Positions 15,101 through 28,589 are shown, counted from the stretch's first letter. The stretch is 64,000 bases of DNA from Centropus unirufus (GCA_013397695.1 VYZI01000484.1:394020-458019); one strand, 5' to 3'. Made by a program: numbers and translations. Notes: generated from the sequence alone by a model not told the origin.

Positions 15101-17164
15101 TTAGGTCAGACATGCCAAAGTCTACCTCAAACGAGTTAAAATAAATTTATCTTATAGAAGACAAGAAACGAAACTACATATCCAACTATGCTATGAGGGC
15201 TTCAGGAGCCTCGATGTACTGAATTAATCAGCTAATCCTGCACTGATAGATTTCTTCTTTCCAATTGATATCTGGGAAGTGATTCCTTATTCTCTTTCCA
15301 AAAAGTCTCACACAGGTGTCTTCCACAACTTTCTGAGAGGTCTCCAATTTTTTACCATTTCACATCAAGTGGTAAAACAAATACCATAGAGTCTGCAGTC
15401 TCATGCACTGCTTTTCTTTTATTTAGCCATCACCTCTCATCTGTGAAAGGAATAACATTTGAGGGCCCCTGCTGACTTCAGGTGTGATGATGTGCAAGGG
15501 GAAAATTGGTGTTACGTGCCCCTGAGAGAACTCCTGGGAACTAACTGTGATTTGTCTGACATAAATGGCCTTGGAGCAGCTTTTCTGAAGAATGGTTCCC
15601 ACAAAACCAGTAAGATATCAACTGTGCCCTGAATGAACTTCAGTCTACAAGAGATCTTAGAAAGGACCCTCAAGTAGGGTATATTGCAATTTGGTCCTGC
15701 AGTAGGGATGCAGTTTTGAACTTCACTCGTTGAGGATCAGATGAGGCCATGCTTTCTGAAATGTGCTCTCATACTCTAGGATATTAATTGAGAGAATGTA
15801 TCATCAAGGCTTCAGAAAATTGCTTTTATGAGATGTGTGTTGGAACTGATGAAATCTTATAAAGTATGTAATTGTTTTGCCTGTACTGGGTCCCAGTAGT
15901 TACATAAAAATGAGTTTAATTTTCCTGCACTAAACAGCTTGCACTTTTCCAAGTTGTGCTAACAGCACAAAGAAACTCCAAACCAGCAGGAAGTAAAGAT
16001 TTAAATTGTATCCTGACCTCTTGCACAGCTCTTTAATCCTTAGGCCAAGAGGCCCAAATCCTTATGAATACTAAATGAGCCCTAATTTGGTGGAGAGCTG
16101 CAAAAAGCCAAGAGAATTACTAGCAGTCAAACAAGAGTAAGACTATCATCTTATTCGACGTAAGTAAATCTGGATGTGAGGTAAAAAGGGGCATTAAGAG
16201 TACTTTTAGTAAGGATCGTTTTACTTATCTACTTGCTTAGCTGTTTAAAAAAATAAGAGACAGATTTATAATAACAATTATAATTAATGATTTTGTGGTC
16301 TTTCATTAAATTAGCTTTGTGTCTTTGTGGTTTCAGCTGAGTCTAGCAGAGATACACAACTGTTTCCTTATCACCGAGTTATTCTCTGAAGAAATCTTGC
16401 ACCAGAAGTGCCTTTAAATCCTTTTGTACATTATTTTGTTCACAGGGACAATAATAAATGTTTCCTGCTTAAAAATGTCCAATTAATGGAGCATTCAAAC
16501 AATATAGACACTGGCTTTCTTCTGCTAAGGCAAAGCAAATATTTGCCTAACTGGATGTAAAAGCAGGACCAACCTATTTTAGTCCTGAATGTCAAACCAT
16601 TATTCTGATAATTTCCCAGAGGAGTATTATTAAGCCTTATTATTAAAAGGATCATCTTAATTTGACTGCAAGGGCAAAACAAAGCATTTGTATTTGCTTA
16701 AAAGAACTGAATCTGGATTATGACTGTTCTTTTTTAATATTACCTAATATTAGTATGTAATGAAGTAATTTCATAACTTTCAAATATTTTGCAATATTTT
16801 CTTTTAAAAAACAAGATTAATAAAAATTTGACTTGTATAGTTATACTATAGCTATAAAAATTATGCTAGTTGTACCCTTCATGTACAGCTCAACTTTTTG
16901 AAATACACAGAAACCGTATTTTCTTTATATAGTGATATTCTTTCTGGAGAATTCAGGTTTTTTATGAAGCTTGTGTCAGAATCAATAAGACTATTTTTGC
17001 CAAGGACAGGCTGTATTATGCTTTTTTTTAATATCATACATAATGCGATGAAGTTTAATATGGAGGTTGGGAGATCATGGTAACCTTTTGAGTAGAGCAG
17101 ATGTTGCAAACTTGCAGAGATTTAAAAACAGGTGCTGTGATAAGACTCCCTGGCATGTGGATAG

Positions 17165-17184
17165 CATCATACTGCAGTATGATG
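17165..17184. repeat. 20-bp perfect palindrome
   Basis: CATCATACTG is followed directly by its reverse complement CAGTATGATG, with no spacer. No other feature is attached to it. Confidence 0.8.
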
Positions 17185-19649
17185 ATGCAGATGTACTTAA
17201 TGTCACAGAATGATACATTATGAGTGATCACAGACGAAAATGTAGTTATCAAATGATTGGAAGGAAATTTCTTCTAGCTTTGAAACATTGTGAGAGGGCT
17301 AAGGGTACGTGCATCCATATTCATTTACTAGCTCTTATTTATTAATATTAAAAAAATTGGAATAGGCTTCCTGGTCACATGTGGGATTAGTGAAGGTCAA
17401 TGGTACAGTACCAAGCTCATCGTCCCTGGCAGATACTTGAGAAGAGTCTGGCTCAAAACAAAGAAACTTCGGGAGTCTTCATTACCTACTGCACATGGCG
17501 TGCCTTAGCAAAAAAAAAGGGGGGATTGTATTCAGTATTATATAAGAAGAAATGAAATAGAAGAACAAGAAAGCTCACCTCAGAATTTATAAACCATATA
17601 TCATGGCTAAAAAGTATTCAAAATTTACCTAATAGTCTTTGTAAAGGTTTTGCATGAGGATCTTGACTTTATACCATTATTTCAGTTGTGTGGGTGGAAA
17701 AAGAAGAGATCAGAGCCTGTCACTGCCCTAAGACAGTTCTCAGGCTTAAAAAGTCTGGGCTTTCAGACCGTACCAATATATTTTCTAGGTGGGATTATTA
17801 TTGTAAATAGTGTAGGTATAATTTGGCTTTCATGAAAATTAAGGACTAAATTTCTGGGCCCAACAGTATTTATGAAGGACATATTTCAGGAGACTATGAC
17901 ATTTAATACTGTTTATCTTGCATGCTGCACATATAGGTATTGGGACCACTGTGAGAAAACTATCGCATTGGGGTTTTTTTTTCAAAAGTGCAATGATATT
18001 TGACAGAGCCCTATGGTTTACACAAGAGTTTTTTAATCTGTTTAATAATCTTAAGCTAGTTAAGTTTTCCATGCCATCTGTCCTGTACTTCTCAAAAGGA
18101 GAGCTGGAACCTGTCTCAGCATGATTAAGAGTAAAAACTTTCCTTCCTGACTGTGCTCCTCTTATTGGCTCTTGTACATCTTCAGATCAATAGAGGATGT
18201 TTTTCTTTTCTTTCCTTAGGCCTTCAGCTGCTGAGAAGAAAACATTTTAGAAACAAGAGCTGCCGGGCTCCAGGAACATGGTTACGTGCCTGGAAAGGCT
18301 GCAGCCACCAGTAAATACAGCAGTAATGCGTTTTACCTGTCCTTTGGCATCCCTGCTGCCTGTTCTTCTGCACCCACAGCCCTCCTCAGGGCTCTCTCCC
18401 ATCACACGTCCATCCACATCTGCCTAGGACACAATGACCCTGTCTCCCCTGCCACAGGCAGGAATTCTACCCTGCCTGCTATTACTCTAGAGACTATGGG
18501 AGCCATACTCTTCTGTCTTAGCCACTGTTGCCATGGCATTATGGAGAACCACAGAGACTTCAACCTCTTCCCAACGACCTAAATAAGTATACTCCAGTGT
18601 TAGACCATGTTGCACTCCTGGAAACCTCTGCCCTGCTGTCCTGGCAGGCTCAGGGGTTACCTGGCCATGTTGGCACTTCTTATTGTGCATCTGTTTCTTC
18701 TCCACTGAAAGACGAGAGAATAAAGCCACCTATTAATAGCATTTGGTCTTTGACATCTAAAAATAATCAACTTTTCAATTATATTATTTTGTAGAACTGA
18801 AAGAAAACTTATTTTCCTCATATGAGTAAAGTTATAAGAGTTTTAAAATTCATCACACACGAAGACCAGCTGTCTGAGAAAGATAATTCTAATATTATTT
18901 TGTTTTATTGAAAGAAAGCGATAATCATGCCATTACATTCTTCATTCTCCTAACTCCAATAAAGATGGCTCTGCAACTGGAATTTCTGGACTGCATTCAG
19001 CAGAGGCTATCAGAACTTCTACTTACTGCATTATTCAGATTTTTAGTTACAGAAGGAATTGACCCGTATTATTTTAGCTGACATAAGAACTTGATTAAAT
19101 GTGCTATTTGAAAATCCATTTTCATGTGCTTTGGTTTCTAGAGTGTACATATCTATATCTATACCTGCACATATACTTGTATACATATCAAAAGGATACC
19201 GTGTCATTGGATATTGTGAAATCCATCTTGACAGGACATACTGACATACATAATGGAGAGAAAAATCACACTTACTCACTGTTGTACAAAAATCCCATAG
19301 GAGCAACTGCTGCAGCTCAAACTAGAGGCTTACTCAACAAACATGGGATGGGGGGATCCCTGTATTTTAATTTTTTTAAAAAATGTTCCAAACAGGGAAA
19401 ATATTAAATGGATGGTTCAGTTGTTTTCCCACTCATAGAAGTTACTCTTTTGGGAACTGGCTTCTGTCTGATACGACTTGCTACTGCTCTTGTCTCTTTC
19501 TTATGTATTCCTTGCTGATACTAGGATGAAGATATACTGGCTGTTGAAGAAGGAGGAAAAGTTATTTTAATTTGACATTTCAGAGGAAAGACGGTGATCT
19601 TTTGGAGATGTTAAATTATAATGATGATGATTCTATAAATATCTCCCGG

Positions 19650-20060
19650 ATTTGGCTAAGATTTTTTTTTTTCAGTTTCTTATACTGGCCTGCTAACAGG
19701 AGGCGGAGAGTGCATGGGAAGATGGAACAGCACACAGCCAGAACAGTTGAACCAGGCTGGCCAAAGGGGTATTTGGTACCATGTGAAGTCATGCTCAGCA
19801 TATGAACTGGGGGATATCACTGCTCGAGGCAGGCTGGGCATCAGTTTCTGAGTGGTGAGCAATTGCACTGTGTATTATTTGCTTGTATGTTCTTTTATTA
19901 TTATTATTTTCTCTTCTTTGCTTTTCCATTAAACTGTATTTAACTAAACCCACAAGTTTTACCTTTTTATTTCTGATTCTCCTCCCCATCCCACCGGGGC
20001 AGAAGGCATGAGTGGCAGGCTGTGTGCTACTTAGTTCCCAGCTGGGGCTAAACCACAACA
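19650..20060 (+). mobile_element. degraded avian ERV LTR (ERVL-type), 5'-truncated
   Basis: This matches, from memory, a very common bird LTR. In order it shows a CCAAAGGGGTATT block near 19760, the stretch GTCATGCTCAGCATAT where the family has its TATA box, and ATTAAACTGTATTTAACT corresponding to the polyadenylation region. Then come AACCCACAAG, a CCCCATCCCACCGGGGC block, and the 3' end GGGGCTAAACCACAACA, which closes in CA. The first roughly 200 bp of the family LTR are not recognisable, and a stretch between about 19820 and 19900 is shortened. No internal retroviral sequence adjoins it, so it is a decayed solo LTR. The family name is my inference. Confidence 0.72.
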
Positions 20061-22475
20061 ACAACAAAAAAAGAAAATACATATTCCCCCACTATTGATC
20101 AGCATAAAAAAGAGATGACAGATCTAGATGGCACAAGGCTAAAGAAATTCAATAGCTGTCTTGATTTAATTTTCTATTGCCATATTGCAATTTGTTGTGC
20201 TCTGATCAGTCAAAGAGCAGGGAGCATTCAGGATAATGGATAGGGCTTATATAAAATCAGCAATGTACAGACTAGTCTTTGTGCATCTCAGAAACTAAAG
20301 AAGGCCTTGTTCAAGCCCTTCTGTGTGCCATATACAGTGAAAGTGCGTATAATTTGATCTGAAAAAAACCAAGTAGGGAATAAGCAGTTAGTTAATATTT
20401 AAATAAAAACCCTAAGTGTAGGAATTTAAAATAGTTGAAATTCTGGAAGTATATAAAGAAAGAAAGGAATAAAAAAGGAATAAAAAATAAATAGCAAGTA
20501 GGAAGGAAGAAAACAGTAAATTGGAAAAAGCTGGAAGAAATAGTTCAAGCTGAAATAATGTGATTGCTTTCTAATCCTCCTATACTATTTGGTTGCATCA
20601 CATGGTATAAAGTTAAATGATATGTTACAATGACATGAAAATGGGTATACCTAATTAGAACATAAGCAGCTGTAACTTCTGTAGGACTATATCATTTTAT
20701 TCTGGCTGTGGATTTAGCTATTTTTTTCCTAAGTTTATCTACCAAGATTAGTTGTAAATATTTTTATATCAAAATATTTAAGACTTTTTAATTTAAAAGC
20801 TATTGTTCCATGATGCTGTATTCTGTACCATTTGTACTCTATAAAATGAAAAACTGAGGGGTTTTAGGAGATAATAATCTGCAAAATGCAATAGTCAGTG
20901 TCCAGGAAGAAACAATTGAAATATATCATCAGCGAAAACAAAGAACAATGAGTTACTGGGAACTGGACTTCAGGGAAATACCCTAAAGATAGAAAGAAGC
21001 ACAGATATTACCAACTGCTCTGTAATAAACTCCTTAGCTGGGGGAGAAAAAAATCTCAGAAGTGTAACGTTTTGATAAAATAATTTGACAATTCATCAAA
21101 ATAAAAGGAATGCTTTCACTTTTGAAGACTAACTGGAAGGGAAGCACCTCAAGGCAAAAACCCAACAACGACCCTTCCCATCCACGCATTTATATAAAAA
21201 ATAAAGTTATTTTTCAGCCTGGAGTGGCTATGTAAAAGAGCCTATTAGGTTAGAAATCTTAGTGGAGAAAAGGAAATAATCACCAGCTTGGCCTGGGAAG
21301 AGGTTTTTCAGCTTAAAACTCGGGGCAGAGGCTTTGCACATGTGCTGAATTCTGAAGGTAGATAATAGAGTTATCCTGGCTGGGAGAGGAGAACATACAC
21401 ACCCACCTACCCACCCATTTTGCGTTTGTGCTATGAAATGTAATGTGACTTCCTTAGTGAATATGTTTGTGATTTAAACTTGGAAGAAAGAATTCTGGTC
21501 TGGTGAAAAAAGGACAAAAGAAGAGAGGAGAGGGAGATATGGAAAGTATGCATGTGTGAGCGCATCCATGCACACATGCATGTGTTTATTTGAAAGCTGT
21601 TGCAGCTCTGCAAAGCAAGTGAGTCATGTATAATGAAGTGCAGCAAGCTTTTGCTTTTTATTGTAAAGGAAGAGAAAAAAATCCTGCTTCTGTCCATTTA
21701 CTTTTTCTTTCCAGTCCCACTTAGGTAATGAATGCTTCCTCTGATTGAAACCAGGTTTTATGTTCAGGGAAGTCACCTTTGCAAGAACAAAGGTATAACA
21801 ATGGATAAGTTCAGGCTTGGCCAACAGTTACATAAAATGACAAGTGAGAGTAAAAACTGGATAAAGAAATAATAGATAGGTTATACTTGATAAACGTAGT
21901 GAGATGGAATTAATTGAGACAAGAAAACTACCCACAAACGCGTTCCAGGAAATAAAGTAATGTGGAAAGCAACAGCAAAGCATTTTGCAAAGACATTGTA
22001 AGTATGAGTCAAAGAGCTCAGGAAAAATATTTTTCTAATCACATAAAGATGTTTAATTATCTTGGAGAACAGTCCAAGTTGGCACTGAAATAGTCTCAAC
22101 AATGGTTATTTAGTAAATAGTATGTATTTTATTACAGTTTTATGACAGCTAATACTGATATACCTAAGTAGTAAATTTATTACTTATTATATATTCTGTT
22201 TAATTCCAAAGTACAGATTGCAAATATTTCAGGTAAATGTGTTTTTTAAATAATGGTATTTTGGCTTTGTACACTGGGCATGATTTCCTATGTGTATCAG
22301 ACAGAAGAATATAATATGTATATATTTTTGTCCAATGCAAGAAACACATGCAGCCATAGAACTGTCCATTCACACAAAATGCTACTAATCACGACCAAGT
22401 CAGACTAACTAAACTAAACTAATTTAGCTTTAACATCTATACATATCTGAAGACTTGAAAGACAAATTTGTTTGG
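20061..22475. other. intergenic DNA / distal 3' flank of NPY5R
   Basis: AT-rich DNA without a recognisable gene. Part of it, nearest to 22475, may be NPY5R 3' UTR, because the minus strand carries further AATAAA-type hexamers here, for example the complement of TTTATT at 22128-22133. Confidence 0.5.
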
Positions 22476-22481
22476 TTTATT
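22476..22481 (-). promoter_or_regulatory. candidate polyadenylation hexamer for NPY5R
   Basis: TTTATT on the plus strand reads AATAAA on the minus strand, about 20 nt beyond the NPY5R stop. It is a consensus hexamer but sits very close to the stop codon. More distal hexamers exist, so it may not be the site used. Confidence 0.25.
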
Positions 22482-22501
22482 TTATCTTGAGGTGCATATA
22501 A

Positions 22502-23833
22502 TCATGGTATTTGGCAGCATGGAATAAGGGACATTAGATCAGCTTTTATGCTGTTGTTAAGGAATCCGTAGAGAATGGGATTCAAGCAGCAGGACATCAT
22601 ACCCAGTAAATGGCATATGCAATATACTAATTTAAAATGTCTGTTAGAAATGAGAGTGGCATTAAAATCTGTCACAATGTGGAAAAGGTGAAGAGGCATC
22701 CAGCTGAAACCAAATACTAGTATTAGCACTGTCAGTCTGCAAAAAACTCTTCTAGATCTTGTCTTAATTCTGATGATGGATCGGGATACTGTAATCATGT
22801 CCCTGATCTCTACGTTTTCTTTTGGTTTCATCTCAAAACAGATAGGTATCGCAGGGATGAATTTACTGGAGGAAGTGAGCTGGCTTTTTTCTGTGCCAGA
22901 GGTTTCTGGGAGGTCTCTGGAATGAGTATCCTGATGATGCCTTGAAATCGCTGGCATCACGCTTGAAGCCTTTCTACTGTATCTTCTGTGGTGCTTCCTG
23001 CCAAAGGCGCAGCTCCATCTGGAATGGCTGGAGCGTTGCACCTGTGTGCCGATGCTCTTAGAGGGATGAAGCGTTAGGTTTATCATCTCCCTCTCTTCGA
23101 ACTTGTTTTCCTTGTTTGACAGTCTAGAACCTATGCTCCTGCAGACACTGGTGTGGCTAGCAGTTAAACACATCAGTGGCAATATGTACTGCATGAACAA
23201 CAAGGCTATTGTGAAGGCAATTCTGTAGGAATCGGAAGGCCATGCCTCAACACACACGAGCCTGTTCTCCAGTGCCCCTAAATCCAGAGTTTTGCTGAGG
23301 TCCACGATTCTGTGGAAAACTGGCAGAGGGGAGCAAATGGCAAAGCCAAGGGCCCAGATGGTAAGTATTAAGAAATACCCTTGTTTTGCTGTTAAATTGC
23401 TAGAAAGGGGATATTTTATCATACGGTACCTAACTGCAGCAATAGATATTAACATTAAAGTTGAAACCAGAACTGATGCACACTGGAGGAAGGGCATTAC
23501 ATGACACATGACAGTGCCAAACATCCACTGGTCAAGCAGGATGGATGCCAGCGTAAAAGGTGAACAAAACAGCACAACTAAGATGTCAGAAAAGGCCAAG
23601 TTACCAATAAGAATGTTTATTATTGTCTTCTGCTTGCGCTTCAGTAGAGCTGTTAGTATGAGCAGATTTCCCATAAAGCCAGCCAGACTTATAAGTGTGT
23701 ACAGCCCAATAAGAAAGTACTGTATGTCATCAACACTACTCTTATAATCTTCCCAGGCAGAAAAATTCTTTGTAGTAGCAGAGACGTTCTTGGTAGGTGT
23801 CTTGTTGTTCCAGTCTTTGTATCCTAAATCCAT
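22502..23833 (-). CDS. NPY5R: neuropeptide Y receptor type 5 (Y5), complete single coding exon
   Basis: Class A GPCR of 443 aa (human Y5 is about 445). The family binds NPY, PYY and PP at the plasma membrane, signals through Gi/o and drives feeding. The extracellular N-terminus carries N-glycosylation sequons at N10, N16 and N23. TM1 contains GN at 55-56 and TM2 has LAFSD at 79-83. The predicted ECL1-ECL2 disulfide is C110-C194. The DRY position reads VRY (134-136), as I recall for Y5. ICL3 is very long (about 230-360), basic and Ser-rich, and is the hallmark separating Y5 from Y1. TM6 has SWMP (377-380), TM7 has NPILY (418-422), and a CC pair near the C-terminus could be palmitoylated. The start follows the family N-terminus and lies just inside a likely splice acceptor. 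Reading frame is intact, with no frameshift or premature stop. It is divergent from NPY1R. Identification rests on near-complete similarity to known Y5 from memory. Confidence 0.98.
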   Translation of the reverse strand: MDLGYKDWNNKTPTKNVSATTKNFSAWEDYKSSVDDIQYFLIGLYTLISLAGFMGNLLILTALLKRKQKTIINILIGNLAFSDILVVLFCSPFTLASILLDQWMFGTVMCHVMPFLQCASVLVSTLMLISIAAVRYRMIKYPLSSNLTAKQGYFLILTIWALGFAICSPLPVFHRIVDLSKTLDLGALENRLVCVEAWPSDSYRIAFTIALLFMQYILPLMCLTASHTSVCRSIGSRLSNKENKFEEREMINLTLHPSKSIGTQVQRSSHSRWSCAFGRKHHRRYSRKASSVMPAISRHHQDTHSRDLPETSGTEKSQLTSSSKFIPAIPICFEMKPKENVEIRDMITVSRSIIRIKTRSRRVFCRLTVLILVFGFSWMPLHLFHIVTDFNATLISNRHFKLVYCICHLLGMMSCCLNPILYGFLNNSIKADLMSLIPCCQIP

Positions 23834-23842
23834 TTTACAGTC

Positions 23843-23844
23843 CT
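23843..23844 (-). other. NPY5R: likely 3' splice acceptor of the NPY5R coding exon
   Basis: On the minus strand a pyrimidine-rich stretch (CTTTCTCATTCTAAGCAG) ends in AG nine bases before the start codon. This would make the coding exon begin at 23842. NPY5R in other vertebrates has non-coding upstream exons, which fits. Inferred from sequence alone. Confidence 0.55.
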
Positions 23845-26800
23845 GCTTAGAATGAGAAAGGTATTAATTAGCATCTGAAGAAAGGATGATACCTGTGTTA
23901 AACAGAATGTAAAGGAACATAAATTTAGCTTCTGTCATCTTAATGGAAATAAATTAATAGTGGTGTTACTCTACTGTGAGACAGACCCCACGTAACTTCT
24001 GGTCAACATGAATTAGTGTTGTAGGTCTTATCATATGGCATTCAGCATAACTAGGCCTCCTACCTGCCTGCTCATACGGGATGATTACAACTTAACGTTT
24101 TGCATTATGAAGCTGGATTTTAACTAAGCTTTGCTATAGACCACATTTTCAGCCTTTCCATAAGGAAGCAGTTAGCTGCAAAAGCAGTCAGTCAGAGTCG
24201 GAAAGGTTACTCATGTGAATATGTGAATAATGGCTCATTGATGTGAGTAAGGAAATTACAGTCCCCATCTGGACATGTGCCTAATCATTACATGACAGCA
24301 AATTATAAAGAGAGCACCTCAAAATATGTGATGTTTTGACATATGCTAACAACTGCAGCAGTATTTCTTACCTTGCTGGTAGAAAACTGACATAAAATAG
24401 GTGAGACCTTTCAAAAAGGATCGATTTTTGAGGAGATCCTCTGTCAGTGATCCAAGATGAAATTCCTAATGTGGTGCATCTACAATCTTCTATTAAGTGT
24501 CGAATGTATTTTAACTGTTGCTTAAGCAAAAGGGTAAACTGCCTACAAGTAATCCAAAGTAACTGGACGTAATGCAGAGAGGACAGTGTTAACTGGAAGC
24601 AAACCTCTTAAAGCCATTTGAAAACTCAATGAACAGCTAATTATCCAGCAGAGAAACATCTCACATTAAAACCTAGCTCAGCACAAATTTATTCTACCTA
24701 CAGATTCATCCTGTATTAGTCTTCATTGTAGAAGCAGAAAGATAAGAATATTCAGTTTAAACTCCAGTTAGCCTTTAACAACTGCATTGTACTAAAGTTT
24801 CAAGGTAAAATTCCTGAGTGCCAATGACCTGTGTAAAATTGCTGCATGTATAGAAATTTTAGGTGAAGCAAAACAAAAAGATCTAAACAAACCCAAAACA
24901 TGCATAAATTGAGCAGAAAGCTATACCCAAGGCAGAGCTCTTCAAGAATGTCCTCAGTGAACTGTATCATGGTGACCTCTTCAAAGTGCAATAACAGTAT
25001 TCAGTTTCCTCTACATGCGTAGATGTAGCCCTTCCTTAACTTCACAACATATGTTCCTACTGTCAGATGCCATAAATAAATTCAGATCAGACAACACTAT
25101 CAGAATACTCATTGACAGTGTGTTGTGATGAGAAGGTCCCTCGTGTAGAGTTAGAAATACTTATTTTAAAACAAATAGTAAGATATTGCAAGTTTTTGTG
25201 TCTTGCAAGTAATGTGCTGGGGAGTGGTGAAAAGAACTAAGACTTGACTGCTTCTTGCAATGTAGACTTAAAGTGCTTTTTAAGAACAGCTAAATTAGAA
25301 GTAAGAATTAGATATGTGAATTGAGATAATCTAAATGCGATAATTGTGTGTATATGAGCAGGGCAGCATTAATACAAGTTATTTCTGTTGAATTTTTCTC
25401 AGTCTCCAGTGAAACATGTAATAGACAAACGCTATCTGGGACTACCCTTCCCCTTAGACCAAGGTTAGGTGAGTATTCCCTTATAGCAGATTTGAAACCA
25501 ATCAGGTCTAATGTGAGAAAGGGAAATGAAACTTTGCTCAAGAGCTAGATCTGTCCAAATCTTGGCTATTCAGCCTATGTATAGGTAATTTTCACTAATA
25601 GTTAATATAGTCATATCTTTCATATCTGTCCAAAGGTTATTCTGAGTAGCAACAATGCACACCAATGCTTAATTTGTAATAACAGCTATGTATGTACAAA
25701 AGCTTTGCTGATCCATGTCCTGGAACTGCAGCTTCCTCCCTTGCTTTTTGGCGATATTGGCTGTCATTGAAAAGGCTGCTCATAGGCCATAGGTTCATCA
25801 GTACATGCAACAAAATCAGCCCCCCTACTCATAAAGAAGGCTTTCTATCTAGTTAGTCTATTCCATTTCAATCGTGTGCATTGCTCTGAAGAGAAATCTG
25901 TACATTTTCATTCAATTTTGCTTAGTTTGTTTTGATCAATGAAATCTATGAAGATACAGCTTTGGGTGACTTAAAGGGAAAAGCAAGCGGTTCTTAAGTC
26001 AGATGCACCATAATTATTTTATCTTCTAGAAATTCATATTCCATACAGGTAATGCTAAGACTGGTAAAAAAAAATAAATCATGTGCTATTATACTGGAAC
26101 ATGTTTACTAAATGACTGTTAACTGTGTTCTTAAAAATTTAATTGAAAGACTGTTGCCAGGTTCTGTGGATTTCTACACCTTCACTTCTTGCTGTTTGGC
26201 TGTAGCAGAGTTGTTCATAATATTTTTAATATGATTCTCTAAAAACAATAAGTGAGTGTGCTCATTTTGCTGAAGCAGACATATTTTGTTGAGACACATC
26301 AATACTGAAGAAGCTTATCAAGTCCAGCATGGGCTCTCTAGCTCCTTCCTGCCATGTCCTGTGGCTATCTTCAGCCTTGGGCAAGAGTTAAGCAAAGGCC
26401 ATCTCCCCAGCCAACCACTCAGCTTGTATCCTGATTGCCGTAAGGAAAGAGCACTAGAAAAATCCACAACATATTCTGGTCAGGCCCTGGCTGGGCACTG
26501 AAGGCCACCACAGGAGTCTGCAGGGCACTACAGCCACTTCTGCATTATCTCCCTACAGTTAGAGTTTCAGAGTGACAGAAAGACAGAGAGGGAGGGAATA
26601 AGACTATAATCTGCCAATTTCAAAGAATGGCTGTCAGAAGTTCCCTTATCAAACCATACAAAGATAATTTTATTTTCATTTTGGATGTGGGAAATGAAAG
26701 TAGACTTGGCTTCCTCAAATTTCAAAAATCACCAAGTGGATCTCTTGGTCTCTGAGCTGCCTCTCCTGCTCAAAATGAGCCAGCTGCTCTCATCTTGAGT

Positions 26801-28589
26801 GCCACTCGCAGTAAAGATGCAGAGCAAAGTGTTCCTCCCATGTCACTGATCATCAGTTCCCAAAATCACATTACCATACCACTGACTTCACAGAGCTGTG
26901 TGCATTTATTGGCACTTACTGTCCTGCTTTGTTTTAACAGCTGCTCACTCTCCTCTCCTCTCCCTCTTTGAATGGCCAATCCCAGTGCATCACATGGCCA
27001 AAGCTTTCAGGGAAATGAAGATTCCTGAAAATCCCACTTGGAGAAATATTACAGCCTCTTTTGAAAATATTCTACTCATCCTTTAAGAGTCTTTCTAAGC
27101 TAAATACACCACAGTGCTAGGGTGCTCTTGTGCCCATTTTCAAGAAGTAATTTGATCAATCTGAAGGCAGCTGATGGAGATATTCTAGCTTTCAGATCCA
27201 AAAGTTGGATCACTTTCATCTCTTATAGCCATCAGCCAAGCAAATGAGGTCCCTTTTCTGTATTCCTGTTCTGTGTAGTCTCCCTGAGACTATGCTCAGC
27301 TATGCTGGTATGAGCTCACACCCTGTGAGGTTTAAGCGTGTGTGCTTCCGTCTCCTTTAGCTTTAATGGGATAGTTTAGACAGGAGGCTGGGCTGCACTA
27401 AGTAGGAGGGGCAGCAGTTTCATGGTAGGATATGCTGTGGATTTAAAATGAAGTTAACATTGAATAAGGACTATTTCTGGTTACCTTTTACAGTAAAATG
27501 CATTTTATGACAGCTGATGTGCCATGAGCTTGAAAGATGTAAAGTCAAACACTTCTTTAAATCACATTAGTTTGTGATATACCTCAGTGTGACTCTGATT
27601 ACTGTGATTCCCAATTTTGCCAAAATCATGCTTCGGGTGGTTTTCTGATGCAGTTGATCTAGGGCCTGAGAGTGTGACAGGAAGAACTTCCTTCACTGAA
27701 GACAATAGTTCTTTCATGAAATATTCTTTTTATTAGATGAGATATTTACATTAAGGTTTATTCATGGATAAGACATCATATCCTACAGTATTAATACCTA
27801 TTAGCTGTGACTGGCTGGTCCCTGTTTTGCCTAGTCAGTTCAATCCATCTAACAGGATAATTAATCTTTACAGCTGTGAACAATTTATAAACCTAGGAGA
27901 CCTTTTTCTACCTTAAAAACAATTTAAAGATGAGCACAGACAGCAAAAAAGTGAAAATTCCCTAAAAAGCCAACGTTTCTCCCCTAGCGTTTCTCCAATG
28001 GTACTGTAGTGGTATCAGGGCTGTGGACAGAGTCAGAGGAAGTCCTTAAATATCTACACAGCTGTAATAAGTTACCATAAGAGGATGTAACTGCCCGATC
28101 ACCTCAGTTTAAGGCAACTTCTGAGCTTGAGAAATGATACCCCCCCATCATTAAAGACTGAGAAAACATCCAAGCCAAAACTTGAAGCCACTGAAGAGTT
28201 GCATTCACAACAGGAGCTAAAGGTGAAATGCTGCTGCTTCAGATACTCTTGTTCGTTACATGCAGCAGCAAAAACTGGTCTGATTACCTGGGAGAATTCA
28301 AAAGACTGAGATTACCTCCTAAGTCCAAAGCCAAGGATTTTGTACATGTTAACGGTTTCCCTCTTCATGTGCCTAGCTAGAAGAATGGCAACGTTATAAT
28401 GGAAAACAAGAATATGGCCTCCAAAAAACAGCAAAAGCCAACTAATGAGATTATTTCTCCAGCTCCAAGGAAATGTGCAACGTAATGGGGTACTCGCTGG
28501 AACAGAAAACTCGCGATGTATAACTACATCGTATGCCAGGGGGACAGGGCAGCTCCTGGCTTGCAAAGGCAAAAAACCCCAAACGAACC
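23845..28589. other. DNA between NPY5R and the CpG island, probably NPY5R first intron
   Basis: No gene is recognisable in this 4.7 kb. If the CpG-island donor on the minus strand is joined to the acceptor at 23843, all of it is NPY5R intron 1. It contains moderately GC-rich, repeat-like sequence near 26290-26600 that I could not classify. Short open frames here have no domain or family resemblance. Confidence 0.5.

Larger units (their letters stand above)
1..19649. other. AT-rich intergenic DNA downstream of NPY5R
   Basis: I see no gene in this stretch. Open frames are short (at most about 108 codons), lie in AT-rich sequence, lack recognisable domains and are not bounded by convincing splice sites. 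In mammals the neighbour on this side of NPY5R is TMA16, but no exon of it was recognisable here. Contents that can be named are a 19-bp two-copy tandem repeat near 1733, a GATA microsatellite at 6087 and a 20-bp palindrome at 17165. The 18290-18730 part is richer in G+C than its surroundings and ends with an AATAAA; it may be a decayed repeat but I could not identify it. Confidence 0.7.

Noticed and set aside
18286..18794. Overlapping 80-98 codon frames on both strands
   Set aside because: No family resemblance. The region is somewhat GC-richer and may be a decayed repeat, but nothing supports a gene.
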